NCBI GenBank assembly: GCA_002339675.1
Contig: DDKB01000013.1
Coordinates: 186,001 to 250,000, forward strand
From: Stutzerimonas stutzeri
GTDB taxonomy: Bacteria; Pseudomonadota; Gammaproteobacteria; Pseudomonadales; Pseudomonadaceae
Length of the DNA stretch: 64,000 bases
Direction: 5' to 3'
A model generated the notes under the pieces. It saw only the letters and a list, made by a program, of their open reading frames with translations. It did no database searches and had not been told where the DNA came from. Numbering within the stretch: position 1 is the stretch's first letter; each line of letters begins with the position of its first letter. The position numbers were made by a program, and so were the translations under genes. Of the stretch, positions 39,614 through 49,279 are shown piece by piece.

Positions 39614-39695
39614 TAGGGTGGATGTCGCTTTTTGCATCCGCCGTGCGCTGGTGCCTGATGCCCTGGTGCCTCGGTGACTCGCGATCCACCCTACG
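39614..39695. repeat. Imperfect GTAGGGTGG repeat pair after tatE
   Basis: TAGGGTGGATG...CATCCGCC (39614-39642) is followed 40 bp later by the inverted half GATCCACCCTACG (39683-39695). It is the same palindrome family as in the phhA-phhB gap. Confidence 0.6.
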
Positions 39696-39875
39696 AACTG
39701 GTGTGCCTGTAGATCACAGCGTTGTGCACGGCCGTCGTGGGAGACCCGCCCTCGGGCGAAGCTGTTCGGGCAGCGAGCCGACGCCATTCGCCGCGGTCGC
39801 GCGTCCTACAAGGGGAGCGTCGTGCACCCTTGCAGCCCCTCTGCCACGGCCGGCCCGCGGCACCCTCGGCAAAAG

Positions 39876-39889
39876 ATGATTGCAATCAA
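39876..39889 (+). promoter_or_regulatory. ANR/DNR box upstream of nnrS
   Basis: ATGAT-TGCA-ATCAA, one mismatch from the consensus, about 125 bp upstream of the nnrS start. Confidence 0.65.
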
Positions 39890-40011
39890 GTCTGCCGAAA
39901 GGCCCTAACCTGTAAAAAGTAGTCCTGGCTCCGCGATTCGCGAGCGATCACTGTTCTGCCCGGCGAAGCTGTTTTCTGCCGGGGGACGTAAAGGAAGTTC
40001 AGGAGGCCACC

Positions 40012-41202
40012 GTGCAAGTCATCGATCGGCGAAAAGCCTTGAGTATTCCACCCGTGTGGCGGCTCGCTTTCCGTCCATTTTTCCTCGCCGGCAGCCTGTT
40101 CGCCATGTTCGCCATTCCGCTCTGGATCGGTGCCTGGACCGGGCTATGGTCCGGCCTGCAGCCGACCGGTGGCTGGCTCGCCTGGCACCGTCACGAAATG
40201 CTCTTCGGCTTTGCCATGGCCATCGTCGCCGGCTTCCTGCTCACCGCGGGGCAGACCTGGACCGGCCAGCCGGGTGTATCCGGCAATCGCCTGATGGCAC
40301 TGGCGATGGTCTGGCTGCTGGCGCGCCTGGGCTGGCTGTTCGGCCTGCCGGTGACGCTGCTGATCCCGCTTGACCTGCTGTTCCTGCTCGGTGTCACCGG
40401 ACTGATGGCGCGCATGCTCTGGGTGGTCCGGCAGAAGCGCAACTATCCAATCATCGCGGTGCTGAGCCTGATGCTCGGCGCCGACGTGCTGGTGCTGTGC
40501 GGGGTCGCGCTCGGCGACGACGGGCTGCAGCGCCAGGGCGTGCTCGCCGGGCTGTGGCTGGTGGCGGCGCTGATGGCGATCATCGGTGGTCGGGTGATTC
40601 CCTTCTTCACACAGCGCGGCCTCGGCCGTACCGAAGCGGTGAAGCCCTGGCTCTGGCTGGATGTGGCGCTGCTGGTGGGCACCGGCCTGATCGCCGTGCT
40701 CTACGCCGCTGGTGTCGCCCTGGTGCCCCATGCGCTGCTCGGGGTGCTGTTCCTCGCCGTTGCCGCCGGGCACCTGCTGCGCCTGGCGCGCTGGTACGAC
40801 GCTGGCATCTGGCGCGTGCCGCTGCTCTGGTCGCTGCACCTGGCGATGCTCTGGCTGGTGGTCGCTGCCACCGGGCTGGCGCTGTGGAATTTCGGCGTGC
40901 TGGCCAACTCCAGCGCGGCGCTGCACGCGCTTTCGGTGGGGGCCATGAGTGGCCTGATCCTGGCAATGATCGCCCGCGTCACCCTCGGTCACACCGGTCG
41001 CCCGTTGCAACTGCCGCCGGGCATCGTTGGGGCCTTCGTGCTGTTCAACCTCGGCGCGGCCTCGCGGGTGTTCCTCGCCACCGAATGGCCGATGGCCGGG
41101 CTCTGGCTGGCGGCGACCTGCTGGGCGCTGGCGTTCGCCCTGTATGCCTGGCGCTATGCGCCGATGCTGGTCCGCGCACGGGTCGACGGCCATCCAGGCT
41201 GA
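40012..41202 (+). CDS. nnrS: NnrS family heme-copper membrane protein
   Basis: Inner-membrane protein of 396 residues with about 12 hydrophobic segments, family known to bind heme and copper and to lower NO stress during denitrification. Family features: FRPFFLAGSLFA at the N-terminus, WHRHEMLFGFAMAIVAGFLL with the histidine pair, and FFTQRG in the middle. It starts with GTG behind AGGAGG. It is the first gene of an accessory set between nos and nir and is preceded by an ANR/DNR-type box. Confidence 0.92.
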   Translation: MQVIDRRKALSIPPVWRLAFRPFFLAGSLFAMFAIPLWIGAWTGLWSGLQPTGGWLAWHRHEMLFGFAMAIVAGFLLTAGQTWTGQPGVSGNRLMALAMVWLLARLGWLFGLPVTLLIPLDLLFLLGVTGLMARMLWVVRQKRNYPIIAVLSLMLGADVLVLCGVALGDDGLQRQGVLAGLWLVAALMAIIGGRVIPFFTQRGLGRTEAVKPWLWLDVALLVGTGLIAVLYAAGVALVPHALLGVLFLAVAAGHLLRLARWYDAGIWRVPLLWSLHLAMLWLVVAATGLALWNFGVLANSSAALHALSVGAMSGLILAMIARVTLGHTGRPLQLPPGIVGAFVLFNLGAASRVFLATEWPMAGLWLAATCWALAFALYAWRYAPMLVRARVDGHPG

Positions 41203-41311
41203 CCACCCCCCAACGTTAGCGCAACCCTTCGAATCCAACTGAATAACCGCTGCCCGCCCATCCCGGGTCGGGCGGCTTGTGGCTCGGCGACCGCCGGCAA
41301 CGGAGTGAGTG

Positions 41312-42055
41312 ATGAAGAACGAATTCAAGGACCGCCTGGCTGTCGTCACCGGCGCCAGTTCCGGGATCGGCCTGGCCCTGTGCAGCGCCCTGCTGCAGCG
41401 TGGCGCCCGGGTGCTGGGCATGTCGCGCAGCCTGGGCGGCCTGGGCCAACTGATCGAAGCCTATCCCGAACAGCTGGATTGGCTCGAAGGTGACGTCACG
41501 GTCGCTGCCGACCTGCAGGCGCTGGCGCGACGTGCCGCGGTGCTCGGGCCGGTGGATTATCTGGTGCCCAATGCCGGCATCGCCGAGCTGGGCGACAGCC
41601 TCGACATGGCCTGCTTCGACCGCCAATGGGCGGTCAACGGCGCGGGCGCGCTGAACACCCTGGCGGCGTTGCGCGGCGAGCTGGCGAAGCCGGCGTCGGT
41701 GGTCTTCGTCGGTACCTTCCTCACCCGCGTGACCTTTCCCGGCCTGGCGGCCTACATCGCCAGCAAGGCTGCACTCGTTGCCCAGGCGCGCACGCTGGCG
41801 GTCGAGTTCGCCTCACTGGACGTGCGCATCAACGTGGTCTCGCCGGGGCCGACCGCCACCGCGATCTGGGGCACCCTGGGGCTGGCCGACGAGCAGCTGG
41901 AGCAGGTTGCCGAGAACGTCACCAAGCGCCTGTTGCCGGGGCATTTCCTCGAGTCGGCGGCGGTGGCCAACGTCATCCTGTTCCAGCTGTCCCAGGGTGC
42001 GCGCGGCGTGTACGGGCAGGACTGGGTGGTGGACAACGGCTACACACTCAACTGA
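41312..42055 (+). CDS. Short-chain dehydrogenase/reductase
   Basis: NAD(P)-dependent SDR of 247 residues: nucleotide motif TGASSGIG at the N-terminus, NAG in PNAGIAELG and the catalytic YIASK (Tyr and Lys). The residue 13 positions before the tyrosine, normally the catalytic Ser, appears to be Thr in VVFVGTFLTRV. The start at 41312 has GGAG upstream. It sits between nnrS and the CZB chemoreceptor, only 15 bp from the latter. No substrate can be named; a link with NO or nitrite stress is inferred from position only. Confidence 0.85.
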   Translation: MKNEFKDRLAVVTGASSGIGLALCSALLQRGARVLGMSRSLGGLGQLIEAYPEQLDWLEGDVTVAADLQALARRAAVLGPVDYLVPNAGIAELGDSLDMACFDRQWAVNGAGALNTLAALRGELAKPASVVFVGTFLTRVTFPGLAAYIASKAALVAQARTLAVEFASLDVRINVVSPGPTATAIWGTLGLADEQLEQVAENVTKRLLPGHFLESAAVANVILFQLSQGARGVYGQDWVVDNGYTLN

Positions 42056-42070
42056 CCCGGGGAGACGACC

Positions 42071-43192
42071 ATGATCTTCAGCAGCCGGCGGCGTGCCCGC
42101 GAAGTGGAGCAGGAGCGTGAGCGCCTGCAACGCCTGTGTGACGAACAGGCGGCGCGCCTCGCTGCCCTGGAACAGGCGCTTGCGGCCGAGCAGGGAGCTC
42201 GTGTCGAGGAGCAGCGGCTGCTCGACTACTACCGCGGCGTTTCCCGCCACCTGGCGCGGTTCAGCACCTCGGTCGGACACCTGGGGGATTCGTTCGAATA
42301 CCTCACCGGCCAGCTGGGCGACAACCACAGCCGCGCCGAACAGGTAGCCGACGCGGCGCTGGACAACCAGCAGCGTTTTGGCGAATTGCAGGGCAAGGCG
42401 GTGGAAATGGAAGCCGGTCTGGACCAGGCCTCGCGCCAGGTCGAGACCCTGGCTGGCCACTCGCAGGAGATCAACGGAATCGTCGACCTGATCAGCGGGA
42501 TCGCCAGCCAGACCAACCTGCTTGCCCTCAACGCGGCGATCGAGGCGGCGCGCGCCGGCGAGGCCGGCCGCGGCTTTGCGGTAGTCGCCGGGGAGATCCG
42601 CACCCTGGCCGAACGCACGGCGCTGGCGACGGCGGACATCGTGCGCAAGATCGCCGAGGTGCAGGGCGAGATCGCCCGCGTGCATGACTACATCCAGCTG
42701 CAGGGTGGCCTGGCGCAGGGTTTCAGCCAGATCACGGCAGACGCGGTCGGCGCCATGCAGCATTTGCATCAGCTCGCCGGCATCATGCGCGACGGCATCG
42801 AGCGCTCCTCGTTTCGCGCCGGCATCGAGTTGGCGAACCTGGACGAGCTGTCGCTCAAGTTCGTGGTCTACAACCAGGTCCTCGGCGGCGGTGCAGCGCA
42901 GGCGCCGACGCTGCCCAGCGAACGTGAATGCCGCTTCGGCCGCTGGTACTACGCCGAAGGCAGCCGGCACATGCAGCGCCTGACGCACTTCGCGCAGATC
43001 GAGCGACCCCACACGGCGGTGCACCACCAGGGACAGCAGGCACTCGAGGCGTTCGCCCGAGAGGCCCTGGAGGGTGCCCTCGCCCATTTGGGCGAGATGG
43101 AAGCGGCCAACCTCGAGGTGATGCGCATCGTCGCTGCGTTGATCGACGAGCATGAAGGCCTGGCGCGCGCCGTGCCGGGCGCGCGGGGCTGA
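42071..43192 (+). CDS. Soluble methyl-accepting chemotaxis protein with CZB zinc-binding domain
   Basis: Cytosolic chemoreceptor of 373 residues without membrane segments. An N-terminal coiled coil (about 8-50) leads to a short signalling domain with the receptor tip [18 protein letters not shown]. The C-terminal CZB domain (about 255-365) has the CRFGRWY motif and the histidines of KFVVYNQ...HTAVHHQG expected to hold Zn2+ with cysteine. CZB receptors sense zinc or oxidants in other bacteria. Close packing with the SDR gene and the nnrS neighbourhood suggest a role in steering cells during denitrification, which is inference. Confidence 0.9.
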   Translation: MIFSSRRRAREVEQERERLQRLCDEQAARLAALEQALAAEQGARVEEQRLLDYYRGVSRHLARFSTSVGHLGDSFEYLTGQLGDNHSRAEQVADAALDNQQRFGELQGKAVEMEAGLDQASRQVETLAGHSQEINGIVDLISGIASQTNLLALNAAIEAARAGEAGRGFAVVAGEIRTLAERTALATADIVRKIAEVQGEIARVHDYIQLQGGLAQGFSQITADAVGAMQHLHQLAGIMRDGIERSSFRAGIELANLDELSLKFVVYNQVLGGGAAQAPTLPSERECRFGRWYYAEGSRHMQRLTHFAQIERPHTAVHHQGQQALEAFAREALEGALAHLGEMEAANLEVMRIVAALIDEHEGLARAVPGARG

Positions 43193-43414
43193 CCCCAGGC
43201 ACGAACGGATCGCGACCCTGGAAGCGGCACAGATGGCGCTGCAGCAAAAATACTGCTGTCAAACAGCAACGGTATTCATTGGCCACGCTGTAACGCTGCA
43301 CTGACAATGCGCGGCCGGCTGGCCGGTGCCCGTTTCGGGTGCATGCGGGCCGGCCGCCTGACGGAACGCCTTGCGGGTCCGTCGCCGTCTGTCTCCCTTT
43401 GAGCAAACAGGTCC

Positions 43415-44551
43415 ATGCAACAACTTCTCGACTGGTGTCGCTCCTTCGCGCCGACGCCGTTGTCGGCGCGCCCGGTCGAATGGCTGCGCGCCGCCTTCGG
43501 CATCGGCCTGGCGCTGCTGCTGGTCATGCCGGCCGGGGCGATGGCCTTCGGCAGTGCGATTTCCCTGCCGCTGGTAGCGCCGGCTGCCGCGTCGGCGGTA
43601 CTGCTGTTCGCAGCGCCTTCCAGCCCCTTCGCCCAGCCCTGGTCGGTGATCGCCGGCAACCTGCTGGCCACCACGATCGGCATCGCGCTGGGCACCAGCG
43701 GACTGCCGCTGGCTGCCGCCGCCGGCATCGGCGGGGCGCTGACCATCGTTTGCCTGTTCGGCCTGCGCTGCCTGCACCCACCTGCGGTGGCGCTGGCGCT
43801 GGTGGCGGTGGTCGGTAGCCCGGCGCTGCACGCCTACGGCTACCAGCTGCTGCTGCCGGTGGCCTTCAACTCGCTGCTGCTGATCGCCGTGGCGCTGATC
43901 TACAACAACCTCAGCGGGCATCCCTATCCGAAGCCGCGGCCGCACAAGGGCAACCCGCACCACACCCTCGACCCGCTGCCCAGCGAGCGCATGAGCTTCA
44001 GCGAGGACGATGTCGAGCGGGCGCTGGCGGACTTCGGGGAATACGTCGACGTGACCCGCGACGACCTCGCGCAACTGATCAAGCAGACCGAGAAACACGC
44101 CTTGCGCCGCAGCATGGGCGAGGTCACCGCGGCCGACATCATGTCCCGCGACCTCTACTGGGGCACCCCCGAATGCTCGATCCAGCGCGCGTGGCAGAGC
44201 CTGCGTGAGCACCGGTTGCATTCGCTGCCGGTACTCGAGCCTGACAGCCACCGCTTGGTGGGCATCGTCACCCTCGTCGACCTGCTCAAACACTTCCGGC
44301 CGGCGTCGGCGCGGATCAACTTCGGCCAGCTCAAGTTCCTGCGCGGCGTGCAGCTGCGCGCGATCATGAGTACGCCGGTGGTCTCGGTGGGGCAGGACAC
44401 GCACATGGTCGACCTGGTGTTTCTGCTCTCCGACCGTGGCCTGCACTGCCTGCCGGTGGTTGATGCCGACCAGCGCCTGGTGGGCATGATCACCCAGACC
44501 GACCTCATCGCCGCGCTCTACCGCAACTGGCTCAAGCAGCTTCCGGACTGA
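43415..44551 (+). CDS. HPP family membrane protein with CBS pair (first copy)
   Basis: Inner-membrane protein of 378 residues. The N-terminal half (about 1-165) is an HPP domain with four to five hydrophobic segments and the naming motif LRCLHPPA; some HPP proteins in plants and cyanobacteria transport nitrite. A linker (DVERALADFGEYVDVTRDDL) leads to a C-terminal CBS pair (about 230-370) that may gate transport by binding nucleotides. The start at 43415 has a weak CAGG site. It is followed by a duplicate of the same length. Between nos and nir, a nitrite or nitrate transport role is an attractive inference. Confidence 0.85.
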   Translation: MQQLLDWCRSFAPTPLSARPVEWLRAAFGIGLALLLVMPAGAMAFGSAISLPLVAPAAASAVLLFAAPSSPFAQPWSVIAGNLLATTIGIALGTSGLPLAAAAGIGGALTIVCLFGLRCLHPPAVALALVAVVGSPALHAYGYQLLLPVAFNSLLLIAVALIYNNLSGHPYPKPRPHKGNPHHTLDPLPSERMSFSEDDVERALADFGEYVDVTRDDLAQLIKQTEKHALRRSMGEVTAADIMSRDLYWGTPECSIQRAWQSLREHRLHSLPVLEPDSHRLVGIVTLVDLLKHFRPASARINFGQLKFLRGVQLRAIMSTPVVSVGQDTHMVDLVFLLSDRGLHCLPVVDADQRLVGMITQTDLIAALYRNWLKQLPD

Positions 44552-44637
44552 GCCGGGCGCGGGCCGCCCCGGGGGTTACAGGAACCGAACGGCTGGTTAC
44601 AGTGCCTGACGCCCGTCCTCCCGGAACCGCAGAGCCC

Positions 44638-45774
44638 ATGCAAGAACGCCTCACCGACTGGTTGCGCTCCTTTCTTCCTGCGCCGCTGGGTGTTACGCCC
44701 AGGCAGTGGCTGCGCGCCGTCGTGGGCGTGGGGCTGGTGGTGTTGCCGATGGTGGCGATCGGCCTGGTGCTGTTCGGTGGCCCGGTGACCCTGCACATCG
44801 TGGCGCCGGCCGGTGCGTCGGCGGTGATCCTGTTCAGTGCCTCCTCCAGCCCCTTCGCCCAGCCCTGGTCGGTGATCGGCGGCAATCTCATTGCCGTGGC
44901 GATCGGCGTCTCCCTCGGGCTGATCGGTCTGGGCCCGGTGGCAGCTGCCGTGGCGGCCGTCTGCCTGGCCATCGCCTGCCTGTTCCTGCTGCGCTGCATG
45001 CACCCGCCGAGCTGCGCGTTGGCGATGGTCGCGGCAATCGGCGGACCCGGGATCACCGAACTGGGCTACGGCCTGCTGTACCCGGTCGCGTTCAATTCAC
45101 TGCTGCTGGTGACCTTCGCGCTGCTGTACAACAACCTCACCGGGCATCCCTATCCGAAGCCGCGCAATGCCGCGCCCGGTGCTCAGGCTGGCAGCGTGTC
45201 GCTGGGCGAGGAGCCGCTGCAGTTCACCCACGACGACGTGGAGCGCGCCCTGGCGGATTTCGGCGAATACGTCGATGTGACGCGCGACGACCTGGTGGAG
45301 CTGATTCAGCGCACCGAGAAGCATGCCATCCGCCGCAGCATGGGCAAGGTCACGGCGGCCGACATCATGTGTCGCGACCTGCACAGCTGCGCACCGGAGG
45401 ACACGGTCGGCCACGCCCGCGCCCTGGTGCGCCGCCACCGCCTGCATGCCCTGGCGGTGCTCGAGCCGGCCACCGAGCGGCTGGTCGGTATCGTCACTCA
45501 GACCGACCTGCTGCAGCACACCGGCTCCCGTGCGGCACGCTTCAGCCTGCGCCGTACACCGCGGCCGGGTACGCGGGTCGAGGCGATCATGAGCGCGCCC
45601 GTGGTCTCGGTGCGCGAAGACGCGCACTTGCCCGATCTGGTGCACCTGCTGGCTGATCGCGGCATGACGTGCCTGCCGGTGACCGACCAGGCCGAGCGCC
45701 TGGTCGGCATGATCACCCAGGGCGATCTGGTCGCCGGGCTCTACCAGAGCTGGATGAAACGCCTGGGCGGCTGA
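44638..45774 (+). CDS. HPP family membrane protein with CBS pair (second copy)
   Basis: Tandem paralogue of the preceding gene, also 378 residues: HPP domain with LRCMHPPS, the same linker (DVERALADFGEYVDVTRDDL) and a CBS pair. The HPP and linker parts are much more alike than the first CBS domain, which suggests the two share transport chemistry but differ in regulation. The start at 44638 mirrors the first copy (MQERLTDWLRSF versus MQQLLDWCRSF). It converges on a lysR gene 8 bp away. Confidence 0.86.
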   Translation: MQERLTDWLRSFLPAPLGVTPRQWLRAVVGVGLVVLPMVAIGLVLFGGPVTLHIVAPAGASAVILFSASSSPFAQPWSVIGGNLIAVAIGVSLGLIGLGPVAAAVAAVCLAIACLFLLRCMHPPSCALAMVAAIGGPGITELGYGLLYPVAFNSLLLVTFALLYNNLTGHPYPKPRNAAPGAQAGSVSLGEEPLQFTHDDVERALADFGEYVDVTRDDLVELIQRTEKHAIRRSMGKVTAADIMCRDLHSCAPEDTVGHARALVRRHRLHALAVLEPATERLVGIVTQTDLLQHTGSRAARFSLRRTPRPGTRVEAIMSAPVVSVREDAHLPDLVHLLADRGMTCLPVTDQAERLVGMITQGDLVAGLYQSWMKRLGG

Positions 45775-45782
45775 CGGCGGAA

Positions 45783-46643
45783 TCAGATCTCGTAATACCA
45801 GCGCGACCAGTCGTAGTCGTCTTCGGCGGCCTCGCGCAGCAGTTCCAACGCCCGGAACAGCGCCGGCGATTGCGCCGCGCGGGAATAGACCAGGTAGACC
45901 GGATAGCTGAATTCCGGCGCCTGCTCGACGCGCTTGAGGCTGCCTTCGTCCAGGTAGCGCTGCACGACGCGGGTACGGAAGTAACCGCGGCCGCCGCATT
46001 GCAGCAGGTATTGCAGCGCCAGCGGGCCGAGGCTGAAGGACAGCGCGGCGCGCATGTGCCCCGGCAGGGCGAGGTCATGCTGCTGGCGGAACGCCGGCCC
46101 CCAGTCGACGTAGAGGTAGGGGGCCGGCTCGGTCGCGTGGACCACCTGGATGAGTTTTTCCTCGAGCAGCTGCTCGACCTGCAGGCCCGGCCAGTATTCG
46201 GGCTGGTGCACCAGTGCGGCATCCAGCGCGCCGAGGTCGAGCTGCTTCTGCAGTTCGCTGCCGCTGGCCACCTCGTTGCGCAAGGCATGATCGGGCAATG
46301 CCTGGCGCAGGCGCTGAACCCAGGCGAGCATCAGCGGGTTGCACAGGCTGACTTCCGCACCGAGCGACAGCAGCTTGTCGTAGCCGCGTGGCAACGGCAG
46401 GTCGCGCCGCGCCGTTTCCCAGGTCTGCACCAGTTGCGTGGCATAGGCGACGAATCGCTCGCCATCCGGCGTCAGCCTGGCCCCGGCCCGGTTGCGTACG
46501 AACAGGCGGCAACCCAGCTGCGTCTCCAGGCTGCGCACCCTCGCGGTCACCGCCGTCTGGGTGATGTGCAGGCGCTCGGCGGTAGCGATGAAGCTGCCGC
46601 TGCGAATGATCTCGAGAAAGGTGCGGGCGAGATCGATGTCCAT
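45783..46643 (-). CDS. LysR-type transcriptional regulator
   Basis: DNA-binding regulator of 286 residues: N-terminal winged helix-turn-helix (FLEIIRSGSFIATAERLHIT...VTARVRSLE) and a periplasmic-binding-protein-like effector domain from about residue 90. It is transcribed towards the HPP genes and away from the nir cluster. It could regulate the HPP pair or nearby genes, but LysR proteins usually act on divergent genes and its divergent neighbour is only repeat DNA and the end of nirN. The effector is unknown. Confidence 0.9.
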   Translation of the reverse strand: MDIDLARTFLEIIRSGSFIATAERLHITQTAVTARVRSLETQLGCRLFVRNRAGARLTPDGERFVAYATQLVQTWETARRDLPLPRGYDKLLSLGAEVSLCNPLMLAWVQRLRQALPDHALRNEVASGSELQKQLDLGALDAALVHQPEYWPGLQVEQLLEEKLIQVVHATEPAPYLYVDWGPAFRQQHDLALPGHMRAALSFSLGPLALQYLLQCGGRGYFRTRVVQRYLDEGSLKRVEQAPEFSYPVYLVYSRAAQSPALFRALELLREAAEDDYDWSRWYYEI

Positions 46644-46783
46644 GGGGAAAGCCTGCTTCTATAAAAGGGAGTGATATGAAAGCAGGTTGGGATCAAAGGT
46701 TAAAGATGTTACCGGGGTGAAGCCGACAAAGGCGCTAGGCTCGACGGTAGCTGGCGGCCACAGCCAGTAGCCGGACCGTTCCG

Positions 46784-46805
46784 GTAGGGTGGGCTTCAGC
46801 CCACT
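46784..46805. repeat. GTAGGGTGGGCT palindrome between lysR and nirN
   Basis: GTAGGGTGGGCT-TC-AGCCCACT. One copy of the window-wide palindrome family, located downstream of the nir operon end. Confidence 0.8.
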
Positions 46806-46835
46806 CCGCCCTGGAACCGGGTTGGAGGCTCGATT

Positions 46836-46863
46836 CCTCCAGCCTCCAGCCTCCAGCCTCCAG
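46836..46863. repeat. Four tandem 7-bp repeats
   Basis: CCTCCAG repeated four times without interruption (GCTGGAG units on the other strand), 22 bp after the nirN stop in its direction of transcription. Such short arrays can change copy number by slippage. Confidence 0.85.
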
Positions 46864-46884
46864 CGGCTTCTCCGGTCTGCGCCT

Positions 46885-48378
46885 TTAATGCGAAGTCCCT
46901 TCGGCGAACTCGATCTTGTTGCCGACGTTGTACTTGCCTGACGGCTTGTTCATCGGGATGCGCTTGATCTCCTTGAGGGTCTTGGCGTCGTAGACGATCA
47001 GGGCGCCGTCGGTGTCCCAGACGCTGAGCAGGGCGTAGCGACCGTCGTTGGTGAATTCGACGTGGGCGGCGTTCTTGCCTGGCATCGGGCGCAGGGTGTG
47101 GGCGACCTCCAGGGTCTGCTTGTCGATCAGGTGCACGGCGTCGTTGTTCGGGCCGAAGAAGACGTCGGTCCAAGCGTATTTGGAGTTCAGGTGGCTGCGC
47201 ATGAAGAAGCCCGGCCCTTCGGTTGGGATCTCCTTGATCAGCTTCCAGCTCTCGAGGTCGAGCACCGAGATCAGCCCCTTGCTGACGTTGGGGGTGGCGA
47301 ACACCCACTTGCCGTCGCGCTTCCAGTAGATGCCCGAGCCCAGGTGCGGCATGCCCGGCAGCGGGATGTCGGTGACCGCCTCGCCGGTGTCCAGGTCGAT
47401 CACCTGACCGCCGAGGGCCTTGCGCGAGGTGGCCAGCAGGTAGCGGTAGTCCGGGGTAAACGAGAAGTCGTCGAGGAAGTCGGCGGCTTCGATGCGCCGT
47501 GGCTTGAAGTTCGGCTCGCCGGCGTAGGACAGCTCCCAGGCTTCCTTCACATCCTTCAGTGCGACCACGAAGCTGTCGCGCGGCGGGGCGGTGTAGACGG
47601 CGCTGACCCGTGACGGCGTGCCGTCCGCGGTGACCGCCGGGATGTGCTTGACCAGCGACAGGTCGCGGGCATCGAGCAACACCAGGTTGCCCGGCAGGTA
47701 ATTGCCCACCAGTACCCAGCGGCCGTCGTTGCTGACGGCCAGGTTGCGGGTGTTCAGGCCGGCGCGGACCTCGGCGATCATGGTCAGGTTGTTGAGGTCG
47801 TAAACGCTGACCCAGCCGTCACGCGAGGCGAAGTAGACGAAGCGCCCGTCCGGCGAGAATTTCGGCCCGCCATGCAGGGCGTAGTGCGACGGGAAATTCG
47901 CCAGCTCCGTAAAGCGATCTCCGTCGAGCACGCGCACATGATGGTTACCGGCCTCGACCACGACGAACAGGTTGAGCGGGTCGGCACCGTGCTGCGGGGT
48001 GCTCGGCAGTTTGGAGACGTCGGCCAGGATGCGGTGGCTGGCGCGGATGTCGGCATCGCTCCAGGTTGGCGGAGTCGCCGGCGGCTGATAGAGATAGCTC
48101 ACCAGCCCGTCGATCTGTGCATCGTCTAGACGGTCGCCGAACGCCGCCATCTGGCTGGCCGGCCGACCGTTGTGGATGACCTCGCGGGCCTCGTCGGGCT
48201 TCAGTCGGCTGAGGCTCTCGGGCAGCAGCGCGGGCCCTGCGCCACCCAGGCGATCGACGCCATGGCAGCGCTGGCAGTGTTGCTCGTAGAGCGCGCCGGC
48301 CTGTGCCAGGCCGGCCACCTCGGGCGCTGCCTGGATCGCGCCAGAGAGTGCCAACAGCACTAGCGGAACTACTCGCAT
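46885..48378 (-). CDS. nirN: NirN, dihydro-heme d1 dehydrogenase
   Basis: Periplasmic c-type cytochrome of 497 residues that performs the last oxidation in heme d1 synthesis. Signal peptide, then a cytochrome c domain with CQRCH (Cys35, Cys38, His39), then an eight-bladed d1-type propeller related to NirS ([20 protein letters not shown] and on). The start at 48378 has GGAGG and lies 10 bp inside the end of nirE; the frame running on to 49707 is only overlap with nirE. It is the last gene of the nir operon. Confidence 0.93.
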   Translation of the reverse strand: MRVVPLVLLALSGAIQAAPEVAGLAQAGALYEQHCQRCHGVDRLGGAGPALLPESLSRLKPDEAREVIHNGRPASQMAAFGDRLDDAQIDGLVSYLYQPPATPPTWSDADIRASHRILADVSKLPSTPQHGADPLNLFVVVEAGNHHVRVLDGDRFTELANFPSHYALHGGPKFSPDGRFVYFASRDGWVSVYDLNNLTMIAEVRAGLNTRNLAVSNDGRWVLVGNYLPGNLVLLDARDLSLVKHIPAVTADGTPSRVSAVYTAPPRDSFVVALKDVKEAWELSYAGEPNFKPRRIEAADFLDDFSFTPDYRYLLATSRKALGGQVIDLDTGEAVTDIPLPGMPHLGSGIYWKRDGKWVFATPNVSKGLISVLDLESWKLIKEIPTEGPGFFMRSHLNSKYAWTDVFFGPNNDAVHLIDKQTLEVAHTLRPMPGKNAAHVEFTNDGRYALLSVWDTDGALIVYDAKTLKEIKRIPMNKPSGKYNVGNKIEFAEGTSH

Positions 48379-49214
48379 AGGGCCTCCTGCTTGGCGGCTT
48401 GCACGTGACGGTCGGCGTATAGCCGAGCCGGGAATTCCAGGGCGGTGTCGGCGAACAAGCCGACCACCTGGCCGATGACCGTCAGGGTCGGCGGCAGCAG
48501 TTGGTGTTGCTGGGCCATGCCCGGCAGTTGCTTGAGTGTGCAGCGCACCACGCGCTGATCCTGCCGCGTGCCGTTGCCGATCAGCGCCGCGGGGGTATCC
48601 ACCGGCAGGCCGGCGGCGATCAGGTTGCGCGAGATTTCGCCGAGCGCGGCCAGGCCCATGTAGAACACCAGTGTCTGCTTGCCTTCGACCAGGCTGCTCC
48701 AGGGCAGCTGCAGCGCGCCGTCTTCCTGCAGGTGGCCGGTGATGAACTGGCAGGAATGCGCCAGGTCGCGGTGGGTCAGCGGAATGCCGGCATAGGCGCT
48801 GCACCCGGCTGCGGCGGTGACGCCCGGGACGACCTGGCCGTTGATGCCATGCGCCAGCAGGTATTCGAGCTCCTCCGCGCCGCGGCCGAAGATGAAAGGG
48901 TCGCCGCCTTTCAGGCGCACCACGCGCAAATTCTGCTGCGCCAGGTCCACCAGCAGCTGGTTGATCTGCGGCTGCGGCAGGCTGTGATAACCGCTGGTCT
49001 TGCCGACGTAGTGACGGGCACAGCGCGCTGGCAGGAGCTGCATCAGGTTGTCGCTGACCAGACGGTCGTAGACCACCGCGTCGGCCTGCTGCAGCAGGCT
49101 CCAGGCGCGCAGGGTGAGCAGGCCCGGATCGCCGGGGCCGGCGCCGACGAGGGCGACTTCGCCAGGGGCCAGCGTGGCGCCGAGTGCAGCGGGGAGAATG
49201 GTTGGCTGATCCAT
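48369..49214 (-). CDS. nirE: Uroporphyrinogen-III C-methyltransferase for heme d1
   Basis: SAM-dependent methyltransferase making precorrin-2, the entry to heme d1. The 281-residue product has the SUMT motifs [38 protein letters not shown] and [20 protein letters not shown]. It lacks the CysG oxidase/chelatase domain, as expected for NirE. The start at 49214 has AGGAG; an in-frame ATG at 49235 is less well placed. It overlaps nirN by 10 bp and follows nirJ by 65 bp. Confidence 0.94.
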   Translation of the reverse strand: MDQPTILPAALGATLAPGEVALVGAGPGDPGLLTLRAWSLLQQADAVVYDRLVSDNLMQLLPARCARHYVGKTSGYHSLPQPQINQLLVDLAQQNLRVVRLKGGDPFIFGRGAEELEYLLAHGINGQVVPGVTAAAGCSAYAGIPLTHRDLAHSCQFITGHLQEDGALQLPWSSLVEGKQTLVFYMGLAALGEISRNLIAAGLPVDTPAALIGNGTRQDQRVVRCTLKQLPGMAQQHQLLPPTLTVIGQVVGLFADTALEFPARLYADRHVQAAKQEALCE

Positions 49215-49279
49215 GCGAACTCCTGAAAATCTCATCGGACGGCGGTAGGTCTCGGGCGGCTTCGGTGCCGCGCTCGGTA

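Larger units (their letters stand above)
39570..40011. other. Gap between the nos operon and nnrS
   Basis: About 440 bp. It holds GTAGGGTGG-type repeat halves (39614-39695) in the first part and an ANR/DNR-type box at 39876-39889 in the second. AGGAGG lies at about 40001, just before nnrS. The overlapping small frames have no ribosome sites. Confidence 0.6.
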
